Below are positions 47,945 to 57,900 of a stretch of 64,000 nucleotides of DNA, piece after piece. Numbering within the stretch: the first letter of the stretch is position 1; every line of letters begins with the position of its first letter. Source of the DNA: Coffea arabica (Eukaryota; Streptophyta; Magnoliopsida; Gentianales; Rubiaceae). A program made the translations under genes and the position numbers. Under the pieces are notes generated by a model, which saw nothing but the letters and a program-made list of their open reading frames with translations, was not told where the DNA came from and searched no databases. The stretch covers positions 4,526,001 to 4,590,000 of the forward strand of contig NC_092310.1 in the NCBI RefSeq assembly GCF_036785885.1. The letters run 5' to 3'.

Positions 47945-49980
47945 TAGATCATTTATTGAGCATAAGAAAGAGAATTAACTTTATATGGTCCCCAAATGTC
48001 ACAGTGAATTAATTCAAAAAGATAAATTGTAGAAATAGAGCTGCTAGGGAAAGAAAGACGAATTTGTCGTGCAAGAGCACAAACATCACATCTATTATTC
48101 TTTTCAAAAGAAAAATTCAACAAGCTTTTGGACATAAAATCCAATCTGGAAAAGGATAGATGACCCAACCAACATACCACAAATCAGTGAAAGGAACCTG
48201 TGAAGAATGACTATGAGTACTAAGTGCTGTTGTAGCCATTGGTTTGTGAGAAGCCATTGCAATGAAGTAATAAAGGCCTTGATGTTGTTTAACTAAGCCA
48301 ATCATCCTCTTTGTCATCATGTCCTGCTAGATACACCAATATGGAGAAAAGGTTATGAAACAATTGAAATCTCACATAAGTCGACTCACAAAGATCAGAT
48401 CCACTTTACAAATAGGGACACTATGCACATTTTTTAAAGAAAAGGATGAATCTAAGGGTAAAGTCCTAGTTGAAACAATCGGAAACTTGTCTCCATTTGG
48501 TATAAGAATTGGTGGCAAAATAAATTTTTTTGAAGTTGGTGACCAAGTAAGATGATCTAAGGCACCACTATCAACAACAAGTGTTTTCTAGATAAACCTG
48601 GAGATACTTTAGTGATGTTCACCTTCGGATAAGAAGTAGAAAAGTGCTCTCCAATGGAGGTTACTGATTTATTATGCACAATGGATAGAATTTGCTGTGA
48701 TTGCAATTTGGACAACCCATTCGTTGTACTTTGAACATCAAGAAACCATCTTTAACATTGTGAATCGTAAATGAAAAATTTCCTTTGATTTTTCAAGAAT
48801 GTCAATGCCTCGCTTTAGGTTGGATAGATGTTTTTGGATGTCTAGGAGAAGATCCATTTAATTTCCAGCATGTTTTTATAGTGTGGTAATCCTTGTCACA
48901 ATAATCACAATGTAAATGTTTACAATTAGAGAAATTAGAGTGAGAAGAGAAACCTTGTTTGCTTTGAGTGGCAAAAAATTGTAGAATCGGGCTGTTGAAT
49001 ATGCATGGCATAATTCAGGACTATCTCCCTTGCAATACCTAAGTTATGCTGTTTTTCTTCCTTTGTAACAGGAGTATGCTTATCCGACATCCGACAAAGT
49101 TTCCATCAACAGGAATTGGCCACGAATTGCAGTGTAGGACTTATTAAGGCCCAAGAAAAATTGCATCAATAGGCGTTGCTTATTACCTACTCTGCAAGTG
49201 CAAACTGCATCATTATATGAAGCCAATTTATCTTGAAATTTTTTGTGCAATAAGCAGCAAATGACATTTGATCTTGGGTAAGACATGCAATATCTAGATT
49301 TATTTCGAAGATTCATGGTGGCTACTTTCAGAAAAATGACTCTTTATGTCTTCCCAGACTTTTCGTGCCATATTAGAAAAGATGACACTATCGACAAGAT
49401 CAGGTGTCAAAGAATTAATAATCCAAGAAAGAACCATGTCATTACATTTTTTTTCATGATGCATAATCTTCGATTGGGACTTTGCTGTTCTGATGGAATT
49501 TCGAGAGTTTCATCCACAAATTCCAACTTAGATTTGGCGTTTAAAGAAATTATCATAGCCCATTTCCAAGTAGGATAATTCTCTCCATTAAAGGGCTTTG
49601 AAACAAGAGTCATTCTAGAATAATCGGAATGATGAAGAAAAAATGATGGGTTGGATTGACGGCATCTGATTTGTTGGCACTTGTGATTGCTGAGAAGCTT
49701 TTTCAGCCATTGTTATTAAAATTTGATCGAAGAAGAGGAGAAATATAGCAGGGGATCAAATGTCCTCTGATACCATGAAAAGATGATAGAAAAAAGGGAT
49801 ATTTCTTTCATATACATTGAATGGGGACAATCCACTTTTTATAGAATTACCATATCTAATTCTACTAATTCCTATAATTGTGCTAAATTATGCTAAGCTA
49901 TCAATTTACAAAATCTTTCCTAATTACATTCTATTTGCAATAAAATCTATGTCATTAATTGTGTACTTGCCTTCTCAACA
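47945..49980 (-). mobile_element. Truncated Ty1/Copia element, minus strand
   Basis: Reading on the minus strand: LTR 49980-49776 (TGTTGAGAAGG…ATCTTTTCA, 205 bp), primer-binding-type TGGTATCAGAGG (from 49775), gag-like PFNGENYPTWKWAM (near 49590), a zinc-knuckle-like CDYCDKDYHTIKTCWKL (near 48900), and GAG-pre-integrase plus the first part of integrase (CDVCALARQIRLSFPSS, FELIHCDIWGPY near 48000). Nothing of reverse transcriptase or a second LTR follows, so the 3' half is gone. The coding remnant is broken many times and looks old. The LTR abuts the remaining DUF241 copy 3 sequence at 49981. Confidence 0.82.
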
Positions 49981-50616
49981 AAGTCAACAAGCTCTGTCCA
50001 ATGAAAGGATTCGAAAATAGGAAGAAGAGATCTTGGATGTATCTCTCAGGCTATTGGACATTTGTGGAGTAGTCAGAGGTATATATTTACTGATGAAGGA
50101 AAGTCTGCAGGAACTTGAGTCATCTCTACGGGGTAAAAGAAGTGGAGACTTGGCCAGTGAAGTCAGCTCATATATGATTTCAGATAAGCACTTGAACAAA
50201 ATCATCAGCTAGTGCTACAAAGAATTGGAAAAAGCTGAGAAGAACTGCAACTTGGCAGTGATAAACAAAGATTCTGCCATGGTTAGCCTGATCAAAGAAG
50301 TTCAAGTTGTTAGTCTATCCGTTTTGGAGTCCGTTCTGCCTTTCCTTTCTGGATCTAAGGCAAGGTCACAGTCAAGCGGTTGGTTCTTGGTCTTAAAGTT
50401 AATACAACAGAAGAGAGCATCACATGGGAGTGACTCTGATATTGCAGCAATCAAGCAAATAGAAATTGAGTTGCATCTCTTGACCAACTATAAATCAAAC
50501 AAAATAATACTTAAAAACTTGAGGCTATAGACTAGAGAATTAAGAATTAGCAGAGATGCTTGGAATTGTGTTCAGGATTTTGCTGAAAATCAGAGGTTCC
50601 TCTTCAACATTCTCAA
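49981..50616 (+). pseudogene. DUF241 family gene, copy 3 (5'-truncated, stops)
   Basis: Picks up inside the family sequence at QQALSNERI, so about the first 75 codons are missing, cut at the LTR of the Copia fragment. In-frame stops at 50018-50020 and 50210-50212 and a further break near the end leave no usable frame, though ESLQELESSLRGKRSG, KAEKNCNLAVINKDSAMVSLIKEVQVVSL and EIELHLL remain clear. The gene's 3' end and its flank continue beyond two later insertions, at 52699. Confidence 0.88.
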
Positions 50617-50625
50617 TTAATAGTT

Positions 50626-50858
50626 GGGAAAATCGCCAATTTAGTTCTCAAACTATTTTACTAAAGCCAATTTGGTCCCTCAATATTTTATCGCACGAAT
50701 TAAGTCCCTTAACTAAAATTCTTGTGCCAATTGAGAACTTATACGATGTCGCCACCCAAAAAACATGTATCTGTATAGAAACCAACGGCGAGGCAGGGCC
50801 TTTTTTGGAAGTACACATCCTAATTTCTACGGCAACCAAGACAGATCCCATTTTGCAT
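50626..50858 (+). repeat. Left terminal inverted repeat of the Pack-MULE
   Basis: Pairs with 52170-52402. Shared words include TCAATATTTTATCGCACGAA, ACTAAAATTCTTGTGC and GAAACCAACGGCGAGGCAGG; similarity fades after GACAGATCCCATTTTG. Confidence 0.88.
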
Positions 50859-50903
50859 TCAAATTGGGGAAACCTGTGAAATTAGGGGTTTTCCAAGATA
50901 TAA

Positions 50904-51629
50904 CCCATTTTGCATCCAAGACGCAACCCCAGTTGTAGCGCTCGGAGAGACTCGCCTAAGCAGCCGCCGCTGTCGCCGCCGAGAAGGAAAATGGAGTCGG
51001 CGAGGACCGTGAAAGATGTTTCTCCTCATGAGTTCGTCAAGGCTTACGCCGCTCACCTCAAGCGATCCGGCAAGATTGAGCTTCCACCTTGGACTGATAT
51101 TGTGAAGACTGGTACACTTAAAGAGCTTGCACCTTATGATCCTGATTGGTACTACATTAGAGCTGCTTCTATGGCAAGGAAAATCTACCTGCGGGGGGGT
51201 CTTGGTGTTGGTGCCTTTCGCAGGATTTATGGTGGTAGCAAGAGGAATGGCAGTCGTCCACCCCATTTTGGGAAGAGCAGTGGTTCTGTAGCTTGTCACA
51301 TTCTTCAACAATTGCAGGCCATGAAATTTATTGACCATGATCCCAAGGGTGGAACGAGAATCACATCAAATGGCCAAAGAGATCTTGATCAAGTTGCTGG
51401 AAGAGTTGCTGTAGCTCATTAATGGAATTCAGATTTGGTGACCTGATGAACACCTCAAATACTTGTGTCCATGACCCCAGATGTTTGTTCCATTTGTAGA
51501 TTCAGCATCCTTCAGAATCATATTAAATTTCTGGTTTAAAGGGAAGAATTCTTGAATGTGCGACCGATTTTGAATGTACAACTTTTCCCTTACAATTTGA
51601 TTAAAAAAAAACCCCATTTTGCATCCAAG
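50904..51629 (+). repeat. Retrocopy boundaries: 17-bp target duplications and poly-A tail
   Basis: CCCATTTTGCATCCAAG at 50904-50920 and again at 51613-51629; the second copy directly follows the A-run at 51603-51611. This is the pattern of LINE-machinery retroposition. A weaker version (CCCATTTTGCATTCAA) occurs at 50848-50863, inside the end of the left inverted repeat. Confidence 0.85.
50991..51422 (+). CDS. RPS19: 40S ribosomal protein S19 (intronless retrocopy, intact frame)
   Basis: 143 aa, starting [20 protein letters not shown] and ending GRVAVAH, the normal full length of plant S19. Conserved core [18 protein letters not shown]…[11 protein letters not shown]…SRPPHF, then [11 protein letters not shown]…[20 protein letters not shown]19 is part of the small ribosomal subunit head and is needed for 18S rRNA maturation. 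Plant S19 genes normally have introns; this copy has none. A 5' leader (50921-50990), a 3' UTR and an A-run (51603-51611) are included, and the whole is bracketed by the 17-bp direct repeat CCCATTTTGCATCCAAG (50904-50920, 51613-51629). It is therefore a retroposed mRNA, now inside a Pack-MULE. Every codon reads; expression is unknown. Confidence 0.9.
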   Translation: MESARTVKDVSPHEFVKAYAAHLKRSGKIELPPWTDIVKTGTLKELAPYDPDWYYIRAASMARKIYLRGGLGVGAFRRIYGGSKRNGSRPPHFGKSSGSVACHILQQLQAMKFIDHDPKGGTRITSNGQRDLDQVAGRVAVAH

Positions 51630-51754
51630 CCTCATTTTTTGCCTTTTCAAGCTTTTTTGAATCCTTGGACATATTACATGAGTCCTCTTCTTCATCCATT
51701 CCTTGCTCTGCTGTGCTGCCCGTATTAAGTCCTCAAACTATCTTGCTTGGGGAC

Positions 51755-52160
51755 TGATGTAATACGAACTCCAGAGGGACCTGCTTGGGGTTGGTCTTGT
51801 AGGCGAAGTAGGGGTAGGCATTGATGAGGAAAGGGGAGCCAGTCTTGAGGTGGAAGTTGAGGATGGCGGTCAAACAGGGGGCGAGGTCCGGGCGGAACCT
51901 GCCGGCGGAGGGGGTGTAGAAAGTCTGGAGGATGGCAAGGGAGTGGGCGGTGGTGACGGAGACCTTGTCCTGGAGGTTGAGGGAGCAGAGGACGGAGTAG
52001 ACGCTCTGCATAGTGGGGAGGAGGTTGGGGGAGAGGGAGGTGTCGTTGAAGGTGAGGACCTCGTTACCGACGGTGATGCAGGTGATTCTGGTGGCGGGGA
52101 GGAAGGGTTGGACGTTGGCCTTGACCCAGGCGAATGTGCAAAGAACCTGGAAGTACTACT
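51755..52160 (-). pseudogene. Glucan endo-1,3-beta-glucosidase (GH17) fragment captured in the Pack-MULE
   Basis: The minus strand encodes about 130 codons in one frame: FAWVKANVQPFLPATRIT, then CITVGNEVLTFNDTSLSPN, LCSLNLQDKVSVTTAHSLAI, SAGRFRPDLAPCLTAILNF and GSPFLINAYPYFAYKTNP. This is the central part of plant GH17 enzymes, with the catalytic-acid VGNE motif. The N-terminal signal peptide region, the nucleophile region and any carbohydrate-binding C-terminus are absent. The left boundary runs into TIR sequence and the right stops after PLEFVL. It is GC-rich compared with its surroundings. No start codon context; not expected to make an enzyme. Confidence 0.85.
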
Positions 52161-52169
52161 GAAACCGGT

Positions 52170-52402
52170 CCCAAAATGATCGATGTCTTGCTCCGGTAGA
52201 AAATTATATTTTGGTGTTTCCAAAAATGCCCCTGCCTCGCCGTTGGTTTCTGTACAGATACATGTGTTTTGGGTGGTGACATCATATAAGTCCTCAATTA
52301 GCACAAGAATTTTAGTTAAATGACTTAATTCGTGCGATAAAATATTGAGGGACCAAATTGACTTTAGTAAAATAGTTTGAGGACTAAATTGGCGATTTTT
52401 CC
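52170..52402 (-). repeat. Right terminal inverted repeat of the Pack-MULE
   Basis: Inverse of the left repeat with about 10% differences, ending GGCGATTTTTCC next to the TTAATAGTT target copy. Confidence 0.88.
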
Positions 52403-52414
52403 TTAATAGTTTAG

Positions 52415-52689
52415 TTACTTTAGTAGGATTGAAAGATGAACCAAACTATTTGATACTTGAATCAAGTTCGATTTGGTAAGACCTTGTTTGAGAGTGGTTT
52501 GCTAACTATTCAATCAAATTTGAATAGCATTTTGTGTTTGATAACTTTCAAATTCGATAAAAAAAACTCTTTCAAATTCGGTTCAACAATTAATCAAGTC
52601 AAGTTTGAATAAAATTTCAAACTCATTAAAATAATCAAACAAGTTTGAACACTAGAATATTTGACTTGATTAGCCTTGTTTACGCCCTT
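52415..52689. mobile_element. ~275-bp noncoding insertion next to the Pack-MULE
   Basis: Flanked by ATAGTTTAG at 52406-52414 and 52690-52698, a 9-bp direct repeat (8 bp without the first A). Removing the insert restores the AATAGTTTAGGCACAATC arrangement seen in copy 1 (ACTAGTTTAGGTCACAATC). The insert is AT-rich with (A/G)AACTCGAT-type and CAAGTTTGAA words. No clear inverted ends, so the superfamily is open. Confidence 0.6.
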
Positions 52690-52698
52690 ATAGTTTAG

Positions 52699-53034
52699 GC
52701 ACAATCAGCATGTCTTCTCAAATACCATGCACCTCAATTTTGTTCATATTAAACTTTGTACAAATTTGTACATACATGCACACATCTGAAAAATGAATAC
52801 AATACTGAAATAGTTAATTCAATTTGATCTCCTTTATTCCTTCAACTGTTCATACTTAACTGTTGTCACTTAGGATTCAGAAATTAATTCTATGGACAAC
52901 CAAACTAGAATCTTGTTAAAGAAAAAAAGGAAAAAAAAAAACTAGAATCTTGGGCTTTAGACTTTTTGATAATTCTTAAATAGTTTGAATAGTCTAATAC
53001 AAGGAGTTGTATTGGGGTAAGGAAACTAGAATTG
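52699..53034 (+). repeat. Block C downstream flank of DUF241 copy 3
   Basis: GCACAATCAGCATG…CAAATACCATGCACCTCAATTTTGTT and CAGAAATTAATTC align with the 3' flanks at 22250-22440 and 46615-46810. This proves that the interrupted third copy belongs to the same duplication. Confidence 0.8.
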
Positions 53035-54122
53035 TGCTACAGTGATGACAAGTCACCTCACAAAATACTAAAATAATGTTCGTTATTGGTGGTTGTCTAA
53101 GTTACCCATCTTTAGCAACAATTTTGGTCCTTTAGCGTCATTTCTGATTCCATTAAAATAATGATTATAAATTTTGTGTAAGTTTTTTTTAACTAAAATG
53201 GTAAGTTTGTTCACTAAACTAGTAACTTTAATCATTCATCAAATTTACCAATTTATTTATAAAACTTACATTTTTTAACAAAAACTTACCATTATTTCAA
53301 TTAAACTTACTAATTATAATTGTTGTAACTTTCTTAAGTAAAATGGTAAGTTTGTGAAATAAAGTAGTAAGTTTGGACAACTCACCAATTTACCATTTTA
53401 TTTGTAAAACTTTCTATTTTTTAACAAAAACTTACCATTATTTCAATTAAACTTACTAATTATAATTGTTGTAACTTTCTTAAGTAAAATGGTATGTTTG
53501 TGAAATAAAATAGTAAGTTTGGACAATTCACCAATTTACCATTTTATTTGTAAAACTTACCATTACTTCAATTAAACTTACTAATTATAATTGTTGTATC
53601 TTTCTTAAGTAAAATGGTAAGTTTGTAAAATAAAGTAGTAAGTTTGGACAATTCACCAATTTACCATTTTATATGTAAAACTTATCATTTTTTAACAAAA
53701 ACTTACCATTATTTCAATTAAACTTACTAATTATAATTGTTGTAACTTTCTTAAGTAAAATGGTAAGTTTGTGAAATAAAATAGTAAGTTTGAACAATTC
53801 ACCAATTTACTATTTAAATTGTAAAACTTACCATTATTTGAATTAAACTTACTACTTACAAAGTAGTAAGTTTCATTGGGGAAGTAGCAACATTTGATAT
53901 TTAAAGAGTAAATTTCATATCACACTTATAACTTATCAATTTTATTACCAAAATTACTATATTACCACCTAATGTTATTTTGAATATTGGAAACCTGAGT
54001 GAACAGTAGTGCAATTGTCGCTAAAGATACCAATCTTAGATGTGGGGACCGCTATTAACTGATTGTACCAGTATTTTAATGTAAAATATTCCCAAATTAT
54101 GGTAACAATCGGCACTGTAGCA
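53035..54122. mobile_element. Inverted-repeat minisatellite element (copy B)
   Basis: 1088 bp. Left end TGCTACAGTGATGACAAGTCACCTCACAAAATACT; right end, reverse-complemented, TGCTACAGTGCCGATTGTTAC, then AAAATACTGG. Same interior as 23061-26374: tandem units of GTAAGTTT/AAACTTAC words with periods of 146, 125 and 146 bp (anchors 53311, 53457, 53582, 53728). Noncoding. Confidence 0.68.
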
Positions 54123-54955
54123 TTATCTAGGAAACTAATTCTTTAGGAAACTAGTTTCTAGTTTCCATTAGGATTGGTTCAACCTCTTTGTCTATCTATA
54201 CCCTTTTAAACTTTTGCTGGCAACATAATTGACAAACAATTTTAAGTGAAATCTTTGGTGGAAAAATTTGAGAGCAAATAGGTCATAATTTTGGTTAGAA
54301 AGAAAAAGGAAAAATCATTTTTGTCCTCCATCTTTTGTGTGTGATTGTCTAAATTAGCTAGCACTAAGTGAAAGCTAATTTGATCTTGGAGGTTTTGAAT
54401 AAAGGGTTCATGTGGATCACCGTTAGAAGTCAAGAGTTTGAGTGGTTACGTGGATCTCTCGCCTCCCTCTATAACAAATGCTTCAATTATTCATGTGTTT
54501 CTTCTTTGATTAAGGTAATACACTTGAACATTCTTTTAGTTGTGTGTGATTTATCAAGACTAAAGGTCTGAGGAATTAAAAATTTAATTTTTCGCTGGTT
54601 TTATCTTTGTGATTCCTTACAAAATTTTCATGAGCTACATAATAATATGTGATTTAAAGAAGTGTCCTTGGGTTGTTTTTAATTCCCTGAGCGCAGAACT
54701 CTCTAATATGATTTTTTTCACTATAAATAATTCTCGAAATTATTTTGATAATCACCTCCAAGCAGATGAACTGATATATAAATGGAGTTTTTTTCTTTTT
54801 TCTTTTTTTTTTTGGAAAGCCGAATTCAACAATATAATAAGCTGGTAAATTATGCAACTTTGTCTGAGCAGATTTTTCTCTCAGTGGGAAAGGAAATACA
54901 GCATATTGACATCACAGCAGCCTAGAGAATTCAATCTAAATGCTTCATAAGATTC
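54123..54955 (+). other. Rest of block C flank, no gene
   Basis: AT-rich. The part 54660-54955 aligns with the downstream flank of block B (AACTCTCT(A/T)…TTTTTTCACTATAAA, GATAATCACC(T/C)CCAAG, GGAAATACAGCATATTGACATC). It ends exactly where the Ty3 LTR begins. No protein domain in the open frames. Confidence 0.6.
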
Positions 54956-57900
54956 TGTTAGGATGGCGGGTAATAGAATCAGGGATTTGTAAATTGGGAA
55001 AGGCCAAACGATGTCGTTTTGATTAATTAGGATTTAAAAGTCAGTTTAGTCGGTTAGTGGCTGAGTCACACGAATTGTAATAAATGCGAGGCCCACTGCT
55101 TTGCAATTCATCAGAGTAATAACAGAAATCTGTTTCTTCCTCTCTCCAATTTCCCTCTCTCTCTCTCTCTCTTTCTTACTTCTCCTTACTTCTTAATCCT
55201 TTCCAATTGAATGATTAATCACTGCCATTGCATGATTGATCACTTCAGTTCTTAACAATTGGTAATCAGAGCTTTAGATCCTTGGAGTGCGAACGAATCC
55301 ATGGTAGAAGGCACTAGATTCAAAACTCTAGAAGAACAAGTGAAAAGGCAAGAAGGCAAGCTTCAAGAGCTGATGGAATCCTTGCTATCACATCAATCCG
55401 AACAACAACAACTGAAGAACAACCTAAAGAAAGAACTGGAAGAGAATAATAAGCGAATGGAGAATCTGTTAACAGGAATGGAGCAGAATTTCAACAAATC
55501 CTTGGATCAGAAGTTCAACGCACTTCTATCCAAAATGACTTCTGCACAGGACAAGATCGCGGACAAAGAAGGAATAGTTGTGGTGGATTAGTCGCCAATC
55601 CTACCTACATCTCCAGCTCATCAGAGACTACAACATGAAGGAGAACAACAGCAGCATTTCAGAAGAGATTGGGATAAGTATTAGCTTCCAAATCCACCTA
55701 AGATAGATTTGCAGCTGTTTACTGGAGAAAATCCTAGGGAGTGGTTGCGCAAATATGATAAATACTTTATGAACTATCAAATTCTGGAAAACCAGAAGGT
55801 TGAAGTTATAGAGATGTACTTAGAAGGCAAAGCTGCTAAGTGGTTCCAAGGGGTAAAAATTGAGAAACCTGGATCAGGTTGGACAGAATTTGGAGATCTG
55901 CTATGCAAAAGGTTCATTGACAGTATTTGCAAGGATGTTGTGGAAGAATTTAATAAACTGCATCAAGAGGGCAGTGTGGAAGAATATCAGGAAAGATTTG
56001 AGGAATTGAAACCATTGATGTTGACTAAGAATCGAAAACTGGATGAAAACTAATTTACTTCTAGCTTCATCAGTGGCTTGAAAGAGGAAATCAAACCTAT
56101 GATTAGATTGCTGAAACCTGCTACTTTAACTGAAGCTTTTGAGTTGTCTCAGTGGCAAGAGCACTCACTCAAAATACAGAGTAAAAATTCCAAGGAGAGC
56201 TCCAAATAGGTGGTGGAAAATCGATTTGGAATGACAAGGGTGAATACATCCGCTGTAGGCAGCAACACCTATAAGGTTCCTATCAATAATACCCAAAAAA
56301 ATCTTAGGTTCAGCACCAAACTGCAGGAGGACACTAAAGAATTCAGGAAGATCTCAGCACAAGAGCTGCAATACAAAAGAAGTAAATGACTGTGCTTCAA
56401 GTGTGGGGAGAAATACACCATAGGTCACCAATGTAGGTTGGGACATGTAACCTGCATGATACTAGATGATGAAGAAGATGCTGTGTTTGAAGATGCATTA
56501 GGAGAGCAGGATGAGCAGACAGGAAATGCTGGTCAAACCATGGAACTGTCCCTGCATGCCTTGTCTGAATCACTGAAAAGGAAGACAATTACATTGACAA
56601 GCATCCTAGATGGTGAAAAAGTTTTTATACTAGTAGACACTGGGAGCTCAGATAGTTATATCAACAGTGAAATGGTCATTGGAATGGATATTGACTACAG
56701 ATGGGTGGACCAGCCATTCTCTGTCATCATGGAAAATGGAACTAGTGTATCCAGCAATGCTATCTGTCCTAATGTGCACTGGAAGATTAATCAACATAGT
56801 TTCAGATTCAATTTAAAGGTGATGGAGCTAGGGGGATGGGATATAATATTGGGAGTAGACTGGATGACACACTTCAGTCCTATCACATTTGACTTTCAAC
56901 AACTCAGGATATCACTGCATAATTAGGGAAATGAAGTTCACTTGCATGGACAGGCAGAGGACTGTGATATGGATCTGATCAAAGGGAAGGATTTGAGGAC
57001 ATTTATTGAGTATAAGAGGCAAATGTGCATGGCATTGAAATGTAAAAGTAATACAGAAGAGGGGGCAGAAACTATACCACAAGAAGTAGGAAAACTACTG
57101 CAGGAATATGATGATGTATTTCAGAAACCAAAATCTTTACCTCCTAGCAGAAGTGTATATCATGAAATTCCTCTCAAACCAGAGGCACAACCCTTCAAAT
57201 TGAAGCCTTACAGGTACCCTCACTGTTATAAGGAGGAACTAGAAAGGCAGGTGACAGAAATGCTTCAAACAGGGGTAGTCAAGTACAGTAACAACCCTTT
57301 TGCTTCCCGTGTGCTGTTGGTTAAGAAGAAGGAGGGAACTTGGCGGTTCTGTGTGGATTACAAGAAGTTAAATGAAATGACTATTAAGGACAGGTTCCCA
57401 ATTCCTAATGTAGATGAGTTATTGGATGAGCTAGCTGGTTCTGTCTATAAAACTAAGCTGGATCTCACAGCAGGAAACCATCAGATCAGAGTTAAGCTTC
57501 AGGATACTTTCAAGACAGCTTTTCAAACTCACTGTGGACATTTTGAGTTCCTGGTCATGCCTTTTGGACTCACCAATGCACCAGCAACATTTCAGTCACT
57601 GATAAACCAGGTATTCCAACCCTACTTGAGGAGATTTGTATTGGTTTTTTTTGACGATATTCTAGTATATAGTCCTACACTAGATGCTCATATACAACAT
57701 TTAAGGACTGTACTAGAGGTATTAAGGAAACACCAACTCTATGTGAAGAAGTCTAAGTGTGCATTTGCTTAGAAGAAGGTGGATTACTTGGGGCATACCA
57801 TTACTGATAAGGGTGTCAGCATGGATTACTCAAAAATCAGTAGCATCCTCCAATGGTCTGTTCCTCAATCAGTCAAGGAATTGAGGGGTTTCCTAGGTCT

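Larger units (their letters stand above)
50626..52402. mobile_element. Pack-MULE carrying an RPS19 retrocopy and a beta-1,3-glucanase fragment
   Basis: 1777 bp. Ends GGGAAAATCGCCAATTTAG and (reverse complement of the right end) GGAAAAATCGCCAATTTAG; the inverted repeats can be followed for about 230 bp at roughly 90% identity. The 9 bp TTAATAGTT is present on both sides (50617-50625 and 52403-52411), the diagnostic Mutator target duplication. There is no transposase. The cargo is an S19 ribosomal protein open frame (plus strand) and an antisense GH17 glucanase fragment. The target lies at the end of DUF241 copy 3; copies 1 and 2 have uninterrupted sequence at that point. A non-autonomous element mobilised in trans. 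Confidence 0.92.

Noticed and set aside
51850-52304. Long open frames on both strands across the glucanase piece (e.g. glycine/glutamate-rich 51850-52179 and proline/serine-rich 52304-51870)
   Set aside because: These are GC-rich shadows of the GH17 frame; only the minus-strand frame with VGNEV and INAYPYFAY matches a family.
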